NCBI GenBank assembly: GCA_963759115.1
Contig: CAVWXT010000008.1
Span: forward strand, 124,001 to 188,000
Direction of reading: 5' to 3'
DNA length: 64,000 nucleotides
From: CAVWXT01 sp963759115
Lineage (GTDB): Bacteria; Planctomycetota; Planctomycetia; Pirellulales; Thermoguttaceae
Under the pieces are notes generated by a model. That model was given only the letters and a program-made list of their open reading frames with translations. It was not told the DNA's origin and did not search any database. A program made the translations under genes and the position numbers. Positions 8,457-18,169 of this stretch are shown here, piece after piece. Position 1 is the first letter of the stretch. Each line of letters opens with the position of its first letter.

Positions 8457-10856
8457 TCAAGGGGCCGTTTTCATCCGCTCTTGGAGCCACTGATACGTCT
8501 TCTGGCGCATCTCGTTTGAGAACCTGCTGAAATCATCGGGAGCGAATACCTGGATACTGTCGCCGGCGCCAAAGAGGTCATAGATCTTCCTGGCCTGCCC
8601 AACGCAGTACTTCACGTCCTGAAGATTCGCATCCTTGTCCATTGTCGGCGCAATGACCAAGATCGGCCTGGGGGCAACGCAGGCCAGGATCTCGTGGAAA
8701 TCGTAGGGGATTCGGGCCTCGTTGCCGACGAAGAACCCCAACCGCGGCAACAGACCGTGGAGATGCGAATACGCTCGAATCCCTTCCGTGCCCTTGTCTG
8801 CCGTATCCAGACGCATGGGCGTGAAACCGGCCACGCACACGACGCCGGCGATTCGTTCGTCCAAGGCGGCGGCGTACAGACCCACGGTGCCCCCCAGCGA
8901 ATAGCCCGCCACGAAAATCCGCTTGCCGTCGATAAAGTCGAGATTTGCGAGCGCCTCCACGGCCGCTCTCGTGTCCGTCACCATCTTCCCGAGCTTCGAC
9001 CAGTGTGGATACCGGTCGTAGAACCGCGTTCCTTCCTCGATGCGGTTGCCAAAGCCCAGCATATCGTAGGCGAAAACGGCATACCCCTTAGCCACGATGG
9101 ATTGAAACAAGGCCTCAACCTGATGATAGGAATTGAAGCCCTTGGAGTAATCGTATTCGTGCAGATAGATGACGACGGGCGTCTTGTCGCTCTTCAACTT
9201 GCCGTTCTCATCAACCGGATAGTACAAGTAGCCGAACAACTGATCGCCGAACCCGTTGTAGGGAGTGACCGCCATCACGCGCATTTTGGCCGTCGCCTGA
9301 GGGCGGACAAGAAACGTGCCGAAGGTGCTTTCGCCTCGGCCTTCATTGCCAAGAGTCCTTGGTCCCGGATTCGTCACCCCCGGCGGCTCGTCGCCCAAGA
9401 CCCACTGAAGGTTCTGCCGGATCGTGGCGCGCTTCTTCTCCCAGCCTGCCACGGAAGCGATTCGGCCGCCGACGGCATCGGTCTCCAGATCGTCGAGGTT
9501 CCTGACCGGATAGTCCTGCGGATGCACCTTCTCGCCGCTGAGCTTGCACCATTTCTCGAACGAGTAATCGCAAACCAGCTTGTTCCCGGGTTTGTGAGCG
9601 CTGCGTTTGAAAACATAGTCAAAGAAATCCATGTAGTCTTCCATGTTGTGCGCGGAGATGCTGTGCAGTCCCTGCCGGAGCCGAATGGCCAGGTTATCTT
9701 CAGTGCGCAGAAATTGATATACTTTCCGGGCGGAGAAGTAGGCCTGTTCGCTGCCCCACGGATTGCCGGCCCCCTCGTTGATTGCCGTGCTCAGCATCAG
9801 TCCCCGCGGCGCGATGAGAGCCATGAAGAAGTGCTCGTCGACCGGCAGTTTGTTTTCGCGGCCGAAGAAGAATCGCATCCGCGGCTGGAACCAGGAAGGC
9901 TGCCCGCACGCCAACAGCGAGATGTCTTCAATATCGTACTTCTTGGCGCTGTAGCGCCAGGGGACTTCCATCGCGGTCCCGCTGCTGGGCACGACTGCGG
10001 TGATGCGCTCGTCGAACGCGGCCGCGATAAACGACTGGTCGCCGTTTCTCGAATGCCCGGTCAAGCAGATCTTGTCTTTGTCGACGAATGAGAGGGTGTA
10101 GAGATAATCGATCGCCCTGGAGGCGCCGAACGCCCTGCGCATCAAACGGGTGAAGTCGTATTTGCCGCCCCATATCTCCGCGTAGTTCTCGGTGTCGTCT
10201 TTGGAGTCGGCTCCCGCATAGAGACAGCCGACATACCCGCGCCGCACGGCAATCTGGGCCCACTCCCGGTGATTCCATTGGCTCATGAAGACCGGAAAAG
10301 GCCCCTTGCCCGGCGGAATCAGCAACTCCAGGGTGAGTTTCGCCCGATGTTCCGGACCGAAGCTGAGCTCGACCGTGCGAATCGTCGTCTCCCCGTCCTT
10401 CTTCTCGCTGAGGATCTCGGCCTTCAGATTATCGGGCTTGGGCGGACACGAGCCGGTGACGTAGTACTCGAGTTGCTTCCTCATCCACTCGCGTTTCTCC
10501 TGCCATTGCGCCTTCGTGGTGATGGGGATGTTCTTTCCGCCTTCATCGAGCACTAAGGGATCCGGCAGGAACGGAATGGACGGCATCCGGTCGAAATCCG
10601 GCGGCAGTTCGCCGGTCCTTGCCAGCCAGTCTTTGAACGTCGCATCTTGAAAGGAGACGTGGCCCATGTCGGTGCGGTTGGGAGGCAGCAGCTTGAGGAG
10701 CTTCTCAAGGTATGCCTTTTGCTCCTGAGTGCCCGTAGCCGGCGCGTCATTCTCCGCAGAGACCGTTTCGCTTCTTGGACCGCACGACAAGAGAACAGCG
10801 AGGCAAATGACCGCACGCAGGGCGGTTGCACGGCCTTGATGAATGCCCTTTCTCAT
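8457..10856 (-). CDS. Exported double alpha/beta-hydrolase (glucuronoyl-esterase-like plus DLH-like)
   Basis: A 799-residue protein with two hydrolase modules. The first (about residues 150-420) carries the nucleophile elbow LTGHSRNGDQ followed by AAFDERITAVVPSSGT, resembling CE15 glucuronoyl esterases, which cleave lignin-carbohydrate ester links. The second (about residues 540-790) has the elbow VAGYSLGGTVG followed by AALDERIAGVVCVAGF, like acetyl-xylan esterases or dienelactone hydrolases. The start at 10856 gives a signal peptide (ALRAVICLAVLLSCG), possibly with a lipobox-type Cys. An in-frame extension upstream to 11141 is read-through of non-coding DNA. It lies 73 bases downstream of a sulfatase on the same strand, so co-transcription is likely. 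Substrate assignment is inference. Confidence 0.8.
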   Translation of the reverse strand: MRKGIHQGRATALRAVICLAVLLSCGPRSETVSAENDAPATGTQEQKAYLEKLLKLLPPNRTDMGHVSFQDATFKDWLARTGELPPDFDRMPSIPFLPDPLVLDEGGKNIPITTKAQWQEKREWMRKQLEYYVTGSCPPKPDNLKAEILSEKKDGETTIRTVELSFGPEHRAKLTLELLIPPGKGPFPVFMSQWNHREWAQIAVRRGYVGCLYAGADSKDDTENYAEIWGGKYDFTRLMRRAFGASRAIDYLYTLSFVDKDKICLTGHSRNGDQSFIAAAFDERITAVVPSSGTAMEVPWRYSAKKYDIEDISLLACGQPSWFQPRMRFFFGRENKLPVDEHFFMALIAPRGLMLSTAINEGAGNPWGSEQAYFSARKVYQFLRTEDNLAIRLRQGLHSISAHNMEDYMDFFDYVFKRSAHKPGNKLVCDYSFEKWCKLSGEKVHPQDYPVRNLDDLETDAVGGRIASVAGWEKKRATIRQNLQWVLGDEPPGVTNPGPRTLGNEGRGESTFGTFLVRPQATAKMRVMAVTPYNGFGDQLFGYLYYPVDENGKLKSDKTPVVIYLHEYDYSKGFNSYHQVEALFQSIVAKGYAVFAYDMLGFGNRIEEGTRFYDRYPHWSKLGKMVTDTRAAVEALANLDFIDGKRIFVAGYSLGGTVGLYAAALDERIAGVVCVAGFTPMRLDTADKGTEGIRAYSHLHGLLPRLGFFVGNEARIPYDFHEILACVAPRPILVIAPTMDKDANLQDVKYCVGQARKIYDLFGAGDSIQVFAPDDFSRFSNEMRQKTYQWLQERMKTAP

Positions 10857-10929
10857 AGAAACATCCTCTCTTGGGATAGGATTCTCACCCGGTGGTTCAC
10901 ACACGGTGCTCGATTCCTTGCGAGGCAAC

Positions 10930-12498
10930 TCAACGTGCCGAAACGTTGTCTTGGGCGACCTCCTCCGCCAGCGGGTCGCCCATGCCGCGCATCCACGCCT
11001 GGAGACGGGCCCGCATCGCGCGGCGAATCTCGCGCACCGCCGGGTCGTCGGCCCGGTTGCGCAGCTCGGCCGGGTCGGTGGCCGTGTCGTAAAGCTCGTC
11101 GCGGTCGAAGCGGCTCCAGACGTATTTATAGCGCGGGCCAATCACGCTGCGGATCTTGGTCATCTGCTCGAACTCGCCTTCCGGCGTGTACTCGCTGAAG
11201 ACGGCCCCCGCGGTGGGATCGGCACCGGCGCCGCGATCTTCCGGCGGAACGGGCGTGGCGCCGGTCAGCCAACTGGAGAGGTCGCGCCCCTGCGGTTCCA
11301 GCAGCTTCGTGCCCTCGTCCGCCACGCCGCAGAGCCGCATCAGCGTCGGCGCGAGATCGACGTTCGACACGGGGGCATCGATCCGCCGCCCGGCCGAAAC
11401 GAGCTTGGGTGCCCGAATCAGCAGCGGCACGCGGAGCGATTCTTCGTACATGTGGCACTTCTGGAAGATGCCGTGGCTGCCCAATTGCTCCCCGTGGTCG
11501 CTGGTCATGATGACGATCGTGTTGTCGGCCAGCCCCAGCGAATCCAGGCGGCCGAGGAGGCGGCCGATCAACTCGTCGAGCATGGTGACGTAGCCCCAGT
11601 AGACGGCCGTCGTCCGCCGCCACGGGTCCCAGGAAGTGCCGTAGGCGTGGGCCGCCCCATGCCAGATCGAGCGGGATTGGAATAGCGGCTTGCCTTCCAT
11701 GGGATCGGCAAAATTGACCGGCTCAAGGGCCAGCGCGGGATCGTAGAGCGAATAGTAGGGCTCGGGGATCACGAAAATCGGATGCGGTCCAAAGAACGAA
11801 CAGACGTGGAAGAAGGGGCGATCGCCGCGGGTCTCCAGCCGCTCCAGGGCCCGAGCGGCGATCCAGGCATCATAGGTATTCGTGCTGGGACCCTCTTGCG
11901 GCGCCGTCTTGGGGGTGGAGATTCGCCCGTTGGTGCCGGGCATTTGGAAAAGGAACTCCGGCTGGCCGTAGGGCCAGGTGTCTTTGAAGTTGTGCTCCTT
12001 CATCCACCGCTTGTAGACTTCCTGCTCTCCTTGATAGTCTGGGATTGCCACAGCCCCTCGGCCGCGGCCGAGGTGCCACTTGCCGTTATAGCCGACGTCG
12101 TAGCCCGCGTCGCGAAACACTTCCAAGAGGGTCGGGCGATCCAGCGGCGGCCGGGGGCCCACGTTGTTCGTCATGCCGGCCGCATAGGGATAGCGCCCCG
12201 TGAACAGCGCGGCCCGCGACGGCGAACACAGCGGGCCGGGCGTCAGGCAGCGGTCGAAGGCCACGCCCTCTCGGGCCAGCCGGTCCAGGTTGGGCGTCCG
12301 GCAAGGAGTTTTGCCCGTGTACCCCAGCGTATCCCACCGCTGCTGGTCGGTGATGATCAACAAGATATTGGGCGGCCGATCGGCCTTCTTCCCGCCCGGC
12401 GCCGCCGACGCCGGAGACTGAGCCCGACAGACGGCCGGCCCGAATACCACTACCAGACCCAGGATCACTATGAGCCCACACCGTGAATGATCTCTCAT
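10930..12498 (-). CDS. Exported type I sulfatase
   Basis: A 522-residue sulfatase. The formylglycine motif is C91-S-P-S-R, followed by AALFTGRYPY. The N-terminal metal site is ILLIITDQQRWDTLGY, and the later TSDHGEQLGSHGIFQK block carries further ligands. Residues 8-27 form a signal peptide ending in VCRA. It is the first gene of a probable two-gene unit with the double hydrolase downstream. It differs enough from the sulfatase at 6708-8330 (CSPSR against CVPSR, different loop lengths) that different sulfated substrates are likely. The start at 12498 places the signal peptide at the N-terminus; the longer reading adds an unlikely basic tail. Confidence 0.92.
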   Translation of the reverse strand: MRDHSRCGLIVILGLVVVFGPAVCRAQSPASAAPGGKKADRPPNILLIITDQQRWDTLGYTGKTPCRTPNLDRLAREGVAFDRCLTPGPLCSPSRAALFTGRYPYAAGMTNNVGPRPPLDRPTLLEVFRDAGYDVGYNGKWHLGRGRGAVAIPDYQGEQEVYKRWMKEHNFKDTWPYGQPEFLFQMPGTNGRISTPKTAPQEGPSTNTYDAWIAARALERLETRGDRPFFHVCSFFGPHPIFVIPEPYYSLYDPALALEPVNFADPMEGKPLFQSRSIWHGAAHAYGTSWDPWRRTTAVYWGYVTMLDELIGRLLGRLDSLGLADNTIVIMTSDHGEQLGSHGIFQKCHMYEESLRVPLLIRAPKLVSAGRRIDAPVSNVDLAPTLMRLCGVADEGTKLLEPQGRDLSSWLTGATPVPPEDRGAGADPTAGAVFSEYTPEGEFEQMTKIRSVIGPRYKYVWSRFDRDELYDTATDPAELRNRADDPAVREIRRAMRARLQAWMRGMGDPLAEEVAQDNVSAR

Positions 12499-12813
12499 GG
12501 CCGCACTCCTTTTCGTGGTGTCTCTGCGCGAAGGGCACGGCCATGATCTTAGGCACGCCAAATCTCGCCGTCAACAGTCTGCCTATCGCCGATCGTCGCC
12601 CCCCGAGAACCATCAGCGGGGATTAGCGAGGATTCGTGTTCCTTTCTTGCCCTCGCGTCTCGCTCCCGGCGGCCGAAGCGCCGCAAGGCGGCCATTGCCA
12701 TGAAGGAAACCGCCCGCTTGCCAAAACTCCACGTTTGCCGTATTCTAAGGGTTACTGGCCATCTGGCTACCGCCTCGGCACTCCCCCCCCATTTCCCACC
12801 TCGGAGACCAACC
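12499..12813. other. Divergent intergenic region without a recognisable gene
   Basis: About 315 bases separate the sulfatase start from the start of the next plus-strand gene. I see no coding pattern. It should hold both promoters. A C-rich tract (CCCCCCCC at 12783-12790) precedes a good Shine-Dalgarno (CGGAGA) for the gene at 12814. Confidence 0.5.
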
Positions 12814-15258
12814 ATGTCGGCAAGGGCTGCACGTCGTGTATCCGTGTTTCTCACGCTGTTCTGTGCGGGCGCGGGTTTGTGCTTGGCTGCCGAGGGCGCG
12901 AAGCCGGCACTGCCGGCGAAGAACCTCTTGGAGAATGCGAGTTTTGAGGCCGGCATCGACAAGTGGCACCTGGGCTTGGGCGGCAAAACGGTTGCTCGAT
13001 TTGCCGTTGACGGCGCGGATGCCTGCGACGGCCAGAAGAGCGGCGTAGTCACGATCGGCGCCGTCGAAAGCTGGGGCGCCCAGTTGGCCCAGGTCGCGCC
13101 GGCCCTCGATGCGGGCAAGATCTGCACCTTCGCCGTCATGGCCAAGAGCGCGAAAGGTCCGGTGTCGCTGACCCTGGAGATTCAGCGCCATGGGGGCCGC
13201 TGGGACCGGGTGACCAAGTCCTTGCCCCAGATCGTTAACTCGGACGCCTGGAAGGAGTCGTCGATCACCTTCAAGGTGCAGCAGCCGTATCCCGAGGGCT
13301 GGTCACTGATGATCGGCTGCGCACAGCCCAACGTGGAGTTCCGTTTGGACGCCGCCCGCATGTACGAGGGGGAACATGTCGCGGCCAACCAAGGCGCCGC
13401 AGTGCCGGCAGTCGCGTCTGTTGCCGAGGCCGTTAAACCGTCCGCAGCACCGGCCGCGCCGAAGCCGGCGACGGCGCGATCGACGAAGCCGAAGAACATC
13501 ACGCCAAAGCCGGCGCTCGACCCGGCGGTGAAACTCTTCGACACGGGCAGCACGTCGGCCGCTCCGCTTGCCGGCGGGGCTATCGAGAAGAAGGCCGGCT
13601 GGAAGGCCGTGCCGGAAGACACCACCGACCACGCCTTTGCCGGCGATGCCGTGCTGACGAATGGTCGTCTGGCGGTCGCTTTCCGCCGCGGCGGACCCGG
13701 CGCAGAGGTCTACGGCTGGGGGCAGGAGGGCTTCACGCTGCGGACCGTGCTGGCGCCGGCCGTCGAATCGGGGAACTTGAAGCTGGCCTCGCTGGCGATC
13801 GTCGACAACTCGCTCGGCAACGTGGTGGTCGAAGCCACTTTCCAGGCGGCCGGCGGTGCGCCCTGACGTTGCGTTACGATCTGGCCACGGGCCAACCGTA
13901 CGTGAAGACCGAAGTCCGCGCGGGGGCGAAGGCCCTGGCGGTCGCGGCCCCCAGCCGGTTCGTGGTGCTGCCCGACTTCTTCGCCGACGACATCGTCGTC
14001 GACGCCACGGAAATCCCCGTGGCCAATGCTGAGCTGCCGAGCGAAAACTTCCTGGTCCACTTGCTGCCCGATCGCAACGCGATCGTGATGACGGTGGCCG
14101 AGAGCCGCGAGCAAGACTCGCGGGTAACCCTCTCGGGCAAGGACTCGCAGCGGATGATCGACCGCAGCGAGATCTACTTCGGCCAGAGCGGGAAGGTTTG
14201 GGTGGCGGTGCTCGAAGTCGCCCGGCATCTGGCACCAGCGCGACGTGGGCGGCAATGAGAGCGGCGACGTCATCCCCTTGGATTGGGCCGCTCCGTTTCC
14301 CTGCATGTGGCGCGTCGACTGGCAGACGAGCGACAAGCTGGCCAGCAGTTGGGAGATGATCATGGCCAATGCCGGCGGTTCGTTCGACAAGCCGGCCATG
14401 TGGGGCGACGGCGGCGGCCGCGTCCCCCGCAACCGGGTATGCTGGGCTACCGTCCTGGGCAGCTACGTCTATCCCTGCTGGCTCGACCAGTCCGGGCAGG
14501 GCTTTCTCCAGCCGATGGCCGCGCCGCTGCGTTTCGTCGGTCCGGCCGTGATCTATCCCATCAACCGCTTGAAGAAGACCCCGTTGGACCAGTTCTCGGT
14601 GGTGGACATCGTCAAGAATACGCTGGGCGTCGGCCCCTGCCAGTACATTCTCGACGTCGAGGGACAGGGATCGAGCAAGAAGGGCATCGCCACCTGCGCC
14701 ACCCGCGACGAGTTGCAAGCCATCTACAAGGCCAACCGGCAGAAGCAGAGGCGGGCCGACGTCGAGCGACTGCTCAACGAGGTCGTGGTCTTCGTCAAGC
14801 ACATCCGCGGCCGCATCGAAGAGTATTCGGCCTTCAACGAGGGAATGCGCCAATACATTGCCGAGCAGAAGAAGACCCATCCCGAAGCGTTGGCCTTCCT
14901 TACCGAGATGGAAAAGATTACGACGGAACTCCACGACAGCATTGCCGTGCGGAAGGAAAACATCAAGACGCCGCAATACGTGGTCGATCTCACGGAAGAC
15001 TTCCGCAGGAACCTGCTGGATGCGGAAGGGCCCGAGGCCATCAAAGAGTGTACGAGGATTACTGAGGCCATCGTGCAGGTGGGCGGCAACCAGGACGAGT
15101 TAGTGGGCGAGTGCCGCATGCACGTCAAGGTGCTGCGGCAGCGGGCGGGGATGGCGATGGCCACCAACCCGGCGGCCGCCGAGGTGGCCAAGGAAATCCG
15201 CGATCGAACGCAGAAAATCCTTCGCAATGCCCTGTCCTACGAGCATGCGCGGCACTAA
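12814..15258 (+). CDS. Large exported protein with N-terminal carbohydrate-binding-like domain, two frameshifts
   Basis: A signal peptide (residues 8-26, VFLTLFCAGAGLCLA) is followed by NLLENASFEAGIDKWHLG, the start pattern of CBM4/9-type jelly-roll modules, ending near GEHVAANQG. An Ala/Pro-rich linker leads to a second part of about 550 residues that I do not recognise; its last third is helical (RRADVERLLNEVVVFVKHIR, LRQRAGMAMATNPAAAEVAK). Breaks near 13858 (one base missing) and 14228 (one extra) cancel, giving 814 residues in total. Position beside sulfatases suggests polysaccharide binding at the cell surface, but no catalytic motif is evident. A CGGAGA ribosome-binding site lies 8 bases before the ATG. 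Confidence 0.7.
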
Positions 15259-15377
15259 TCGCTCGGGACACGGGATGGCCGCGGCTTGACCGCAAAGGTA
15301 ACATTATAGGGGTGCGGCGCCTGCTGCACTCGGGCGTCGTTTGCCACATCCCGGGCGTCACTCGAAGAGAGAATTTC

Positions 15378-16292
15378 GTGAGCAAGCCTCTGTTGGTCGT
15401 GATTGGTCTGATGTCGATGGCGGTGGTCGCCGCGGCGGGTTGCGGTGCCCGGCCGGTCACGGGAAAAAAAGCGACAGAGTCCGCATCGCAGACGATCCCT
15501 CGCGAGACGGAGGTCGCAGAGATCTCGCTTGCACAGCCGGCTCTGGACCAGAGCAAGGTCGTTGATGAAATCGAACGGCTGGGCGGCCAGGTCGAGGTCG
15601 ACGAAAAGTCGCCGGACAAGCCCGTCGTGCGTGTGGCCTTCGCCACTCGGCCCGTGACCGGCGTAGGCCTGGAGCAACTCAAGGGGTTTACGCAACTCCA
15701 TGCGTTGAACCTCAAGGGCACCAAAATCACCGACGCCGACCTGGAACAAATCGAGGGGCTGACCCAACTCCGGGAGTTGAACCTTTCCTGCACCAACGTG
15801 ACCGACGCCGACCTGGAAGAACTTCAGGGGCTTACTCAACTCCAGGCGCTGGACCTGAGCGGCACCCAGGTGACCGACGCCGGCCTGGAGCACCTCAAGG
15901 GGATGAACCAACTCGAAGTGTTGGACCTCTTGTTCACTCAAGTGACCGACGCCGGCCTGAAGCACCTCCAAGGGCTGACCCAACTCCGGGAGTTGAACCT
16001 TTCGTGTACGGCGGTGACCGACGCGGGGTTGGAGCACCTCGCGGAGCTGACGCATCTCCAAGCGTTGGATCTTTCCTTCACGGCGGTAACCGACGCCGGC
16101 CTGGAGCACCTTGGAGAGATGAACCAGCTTGAGGTGTTGGACCTCATGTTCACTCAGGTGACCGACGCCGGCCTGGAACACCTCAAAGAAATGTGTCAAC
16201 TCCGGGAGTTGAACCTCGGGGGCACCGACGTAACCGAGGCTGGGGCGGCCGACCTTCAGAACGCGTTGCCGGACTGCAACATCGTGGGCTGA
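15378..16292 (+). CDS. Leucine-rich repeat lipoprotein
   Basis: A GTG start at 15378 preceded by GAAGAGAGAA gives a 304-residue protein. The signal ends in the lipobox VAAAGC, so it should be lipid-anchored. After a linker (KVVDEIERLGGQVEVDEK) come about nine 24-residue LRRs with the planctomycete-type consensus LTQLRELNLSCTNVTDADLE. LRR solenoids bind proteins; the ligand is unknown. The repeats are highly uniform at DNA level, which would favour copy-number change by recombination. A smaller paralogue with the same linker motif is at 27779-28405. Confidence 0.88.
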   Translation: MSKPLLVVIGLMSMAVVAAAGCGARPVTGKKATESASQTIPRETEVAEISLAQPALDQSKVVDEIERLGGQVEVDEKSPDKPVVRVAFATRPVTGVGLEQLKGFTQLHALNLKGTKITDADLEQIEGLTQLRELNLSCTNVTDADLEELQGLTQLQALDLSGTQVTDAGLEHLKGMNQLEVLDLLFTQVTDAGLKHLQGLTQLRELNLSCTAVTDAGLEHLAELTHLQALDLSFTAVTDAGLEHLGEMNQLEVLDLMFTQVTDAGLEHLKEMCQLRELNLGGTDVTEAGAADLQNALPDCNIVG

Positions 16293-16305
16293 CGGCGCTC
16301 GTCCC

Positions 16306-17412
16306 TTACCCCACCATCTTCCGAACCGTCCCCGGCGTCACCGGCTTATGGCGCTCGGCGCTGGCCGCCGCCGCGAAACAGAGTTCCAAACTGCGGAGGT
16401 TGTTCCGCGCACTGTTGTCGGGCTCGCGGCTTTCCTCGATCGAGCAGAGCAACTCGCCCATCGTGCCGTGAAAACCGTCGGGAAACCAACAGCCCTGGAG
16501 CTTGGGCGTTGCGTGGCCGGCGGGCGTGTGAAGGGTTACGAGTTGATCGCGCGAACTGCTGCCAGCGCTTGTGATCGTGCCGCCGCTGCCGGTGACGAAG
16601 GTGCGATCCTCGGCGCCGAAGCGGGTGTCGGCGTCGAACACCAGCGACACCTGAGCGCCCTCGTACTCGATCATCGCCTGGGCCAACAAGTCGGGCCGCA
16701 CCTCCTGCGTCGGGCTGTGCGCCGTCGAGGCGTACACCCGCTGCGGGCGGCGCTCGCCCAGGAAGCAACTGACGATGTCGAACCAGTGAATGGCGAAGTC
16801 GTACAACAGCAGGTGCTTGACGCTCTCGAACCGCGTGCCCTTGACCCAACCGTGGTTCCAGTGGACCGAGAGATGGGCCGCCGTCACCTGGCCCAACAGC
16901 CCGCCGCCGATCGCCTGGCGGATGTAGCTGAAGTGCGGCGCCCAGCGGCCGTTCTGGTTCACCGCCAACTTGACCCCTTGACGGTCGGCCAGATCGACCA
17001 GGCGCTGGCCGACGCCCAGGTCGAGCACGAACGGCTTTTGGCTCAGCACATGCTTGCGGGCCAAGAGCGCGTCCTTGATGATGGCGGCCCGCTCGGGCGG
17101 ATGCGTGGCAACGTCGACCACCTCGATGTCGTCGCGCCGGAGCAGATCGCGGTAGTCGCGGTAGGTCTTGGCCTCAGGAAAGAAGTCTTGTCGGCGTTTT
17201 TTGGCCCGTTGGAGCACCAGGTCGCAGAGCGCCACGACGCGGTAGCCCGCGGCCCGGTAGGCGGTCAAGTGTTCTGCGGTGATCGCGCCGCAGGCGATCA
17301 GGCCAATGTTCGGCCGGTAGCGCCGCGGATCGCGCGGCTGGTAAGGAAGCCGAGGGGCCGCGATGCGGCTCGGACTTGTGGGGGCGGAAATGCGGTAGTT
17401 CTTCTCAGACAT
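16306..17412 (-). CDS. Gfo/Idh/MocA family NAD(P)-dependent oxidoreductase
   Basis: A 368-residue sugar or inositol dehydrogenase-like enzyme. The Rossmann start is NIGLIACGAITAEHL; the next strand RVVALCD ends in the Asp that usually binds the ribose of NAD. The family lysine lies in VLSQKPFVLD and the WNHGWVKGTRF / LLLYDFAIHWFDI region forms the substrate domain, with DFAIHWFD giving the typical D-x3-H motif. The start at 17412 is chosen because the upstream extension to 17640 is Arg-rich read-through. It is convergent with the LRR gene and divergent from rpiB. Many planctomycete members act on unusual sugars; the substrate here is unknown. Confidence 0.9.
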   Translation of the reverse strand: MSEKNYRISAPTSPSRIAAPRLPYQPRDPRRYRPNIGLIACGAITAEHLTAYRAAGYRVVALCDLVLQRAKKRRQDFFPEAKTYRDYRDLLRRDDIEVVDVATHPPERAAIIKDALLARKHVLSQKPFVLDLGVGQRLVDLADRQGVKLAVNQNGRWAPHFSYIRQAIGGGLLGQVTAAHLSVHWNHGWVKGTRFESVKHLLLYDFAIHWFDIVSCFLGERRPQRVYASTAHSPTQEVRPDLLAQAMIEYEGAQVSLVFDADTRFGAEDRTFVTGSGGTITSAGSSSRDQLVTLHTPAGHATPKLQGCWFPDGFHGTMGELLCSIEESREPDNSARNNLRSLELCFAAAASAERHKPVTPGTVRKMVG

Positions 17413-17613
17413 TAGTTGACACCAGCGACCAATGTGACTTCGATGCGTCCCATTATCGCTAATGGTACAAGCTCGGCAGCGTCCGTCACAGTCCACTCGC
17501 GTCGCGCCCTGCATTGTACCCCAGCGTGGGGAAATGCGCCCGTTGCGTCTCTGGGACGTAATGACTAAGATGAATCTCTTGGGCACGAAACGCAAGGCAG
17601 AGAGAGGAGTGCG

Positions 17614-18066
17614 ATGCGAGTTGCGATCGGAAGCGATCACCGCGGGAGAATGCTGCGGGCGAGATTAGTCGAGTTTCTTCAGCACCTGGGGCAAGAAGTC
17701 GTTGACGTGGACGATCACGATGGCCAAGAGGTCGACTATCCCGACGTCGCGGCCACGGTGGCCCGCAAGGTCGCCAGCAACGAAGTGGACCGCGGCATCT
17801 TGGTGTGCGGCTCCGGCTTGGGCATGTGCATCGCAGCCAACAAGATCCCCGGCGTCCGGGCGGCCCCCTGCCACGACGACATCACCGCGGAAGTCAGCCG
17901 CCGCCACAACGATCTGAACGTGTTGTGCCTTTCCGGCGACTTGCTGGGCGAGAAGCTGGCCAGCCGGCTGGTCGAGATTTGGCTCAAGGCCCCGTTCGAT
18001 GGCGGCCGCCACGCCCGGCGAAACCAGAAAATCGCCGCCCTTGAAGGCCGCAACGGCAAGCGCTGA
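17614..18066 (+). CDS. rpiB: Ribose 5-phosphate isomerase B (RpiB/LacAB family)
   Basis: 150 residues, the normal RpiB size. It interconverts ribose 5-phosphate and ribulose 5-phosphate in the pentose phosphate pathway. Asp8-His9 (GSDHRG), the catalytic Cys65 in LVCGSGLGMCIAANK, and His99-Asn100 (RRHNDLNVL) match the family active site. A good ribosome-binding site (AGAGAGGAG) lies 5-8 bases before the ATG. The last segment is basic. RpiB and the LacAB subunits are hard to separate by sequence, but a single stand-alone gene favours RpiB. Confidence 0.92.
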   Translation: MRVAIGSDHRGRMLRARLVEFLQHLGQEVVDVDDHDGQEVDYPDVAATVARKVASNEVDRGILVCGSGLGMCIAANKIPGVRAAPCHDDITAEVSRRHNDLNVLCLSGDLLGEKLASRLVEIWLKAPFDGGRHARRNQKIAALEGRNGKR

Positions 18067-18169
18067 TCGAGTCGCGTCGTCAGGTCGGTTTTGGTGCAGG
18101 CAGGGGTAGTCCCCGCCCACTTGGCCTGTCGTGGTTGGCGACATCAGGGAGCGGATAACGCACAGGCTC

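Noticed and set aside
10857..11141. N-terminal extension of the double hydrolase
   Set aside because: It reads back into the sulfatase gene and has no signal peptide; the ATG at 10856 followed by a signal peptide is preferred.
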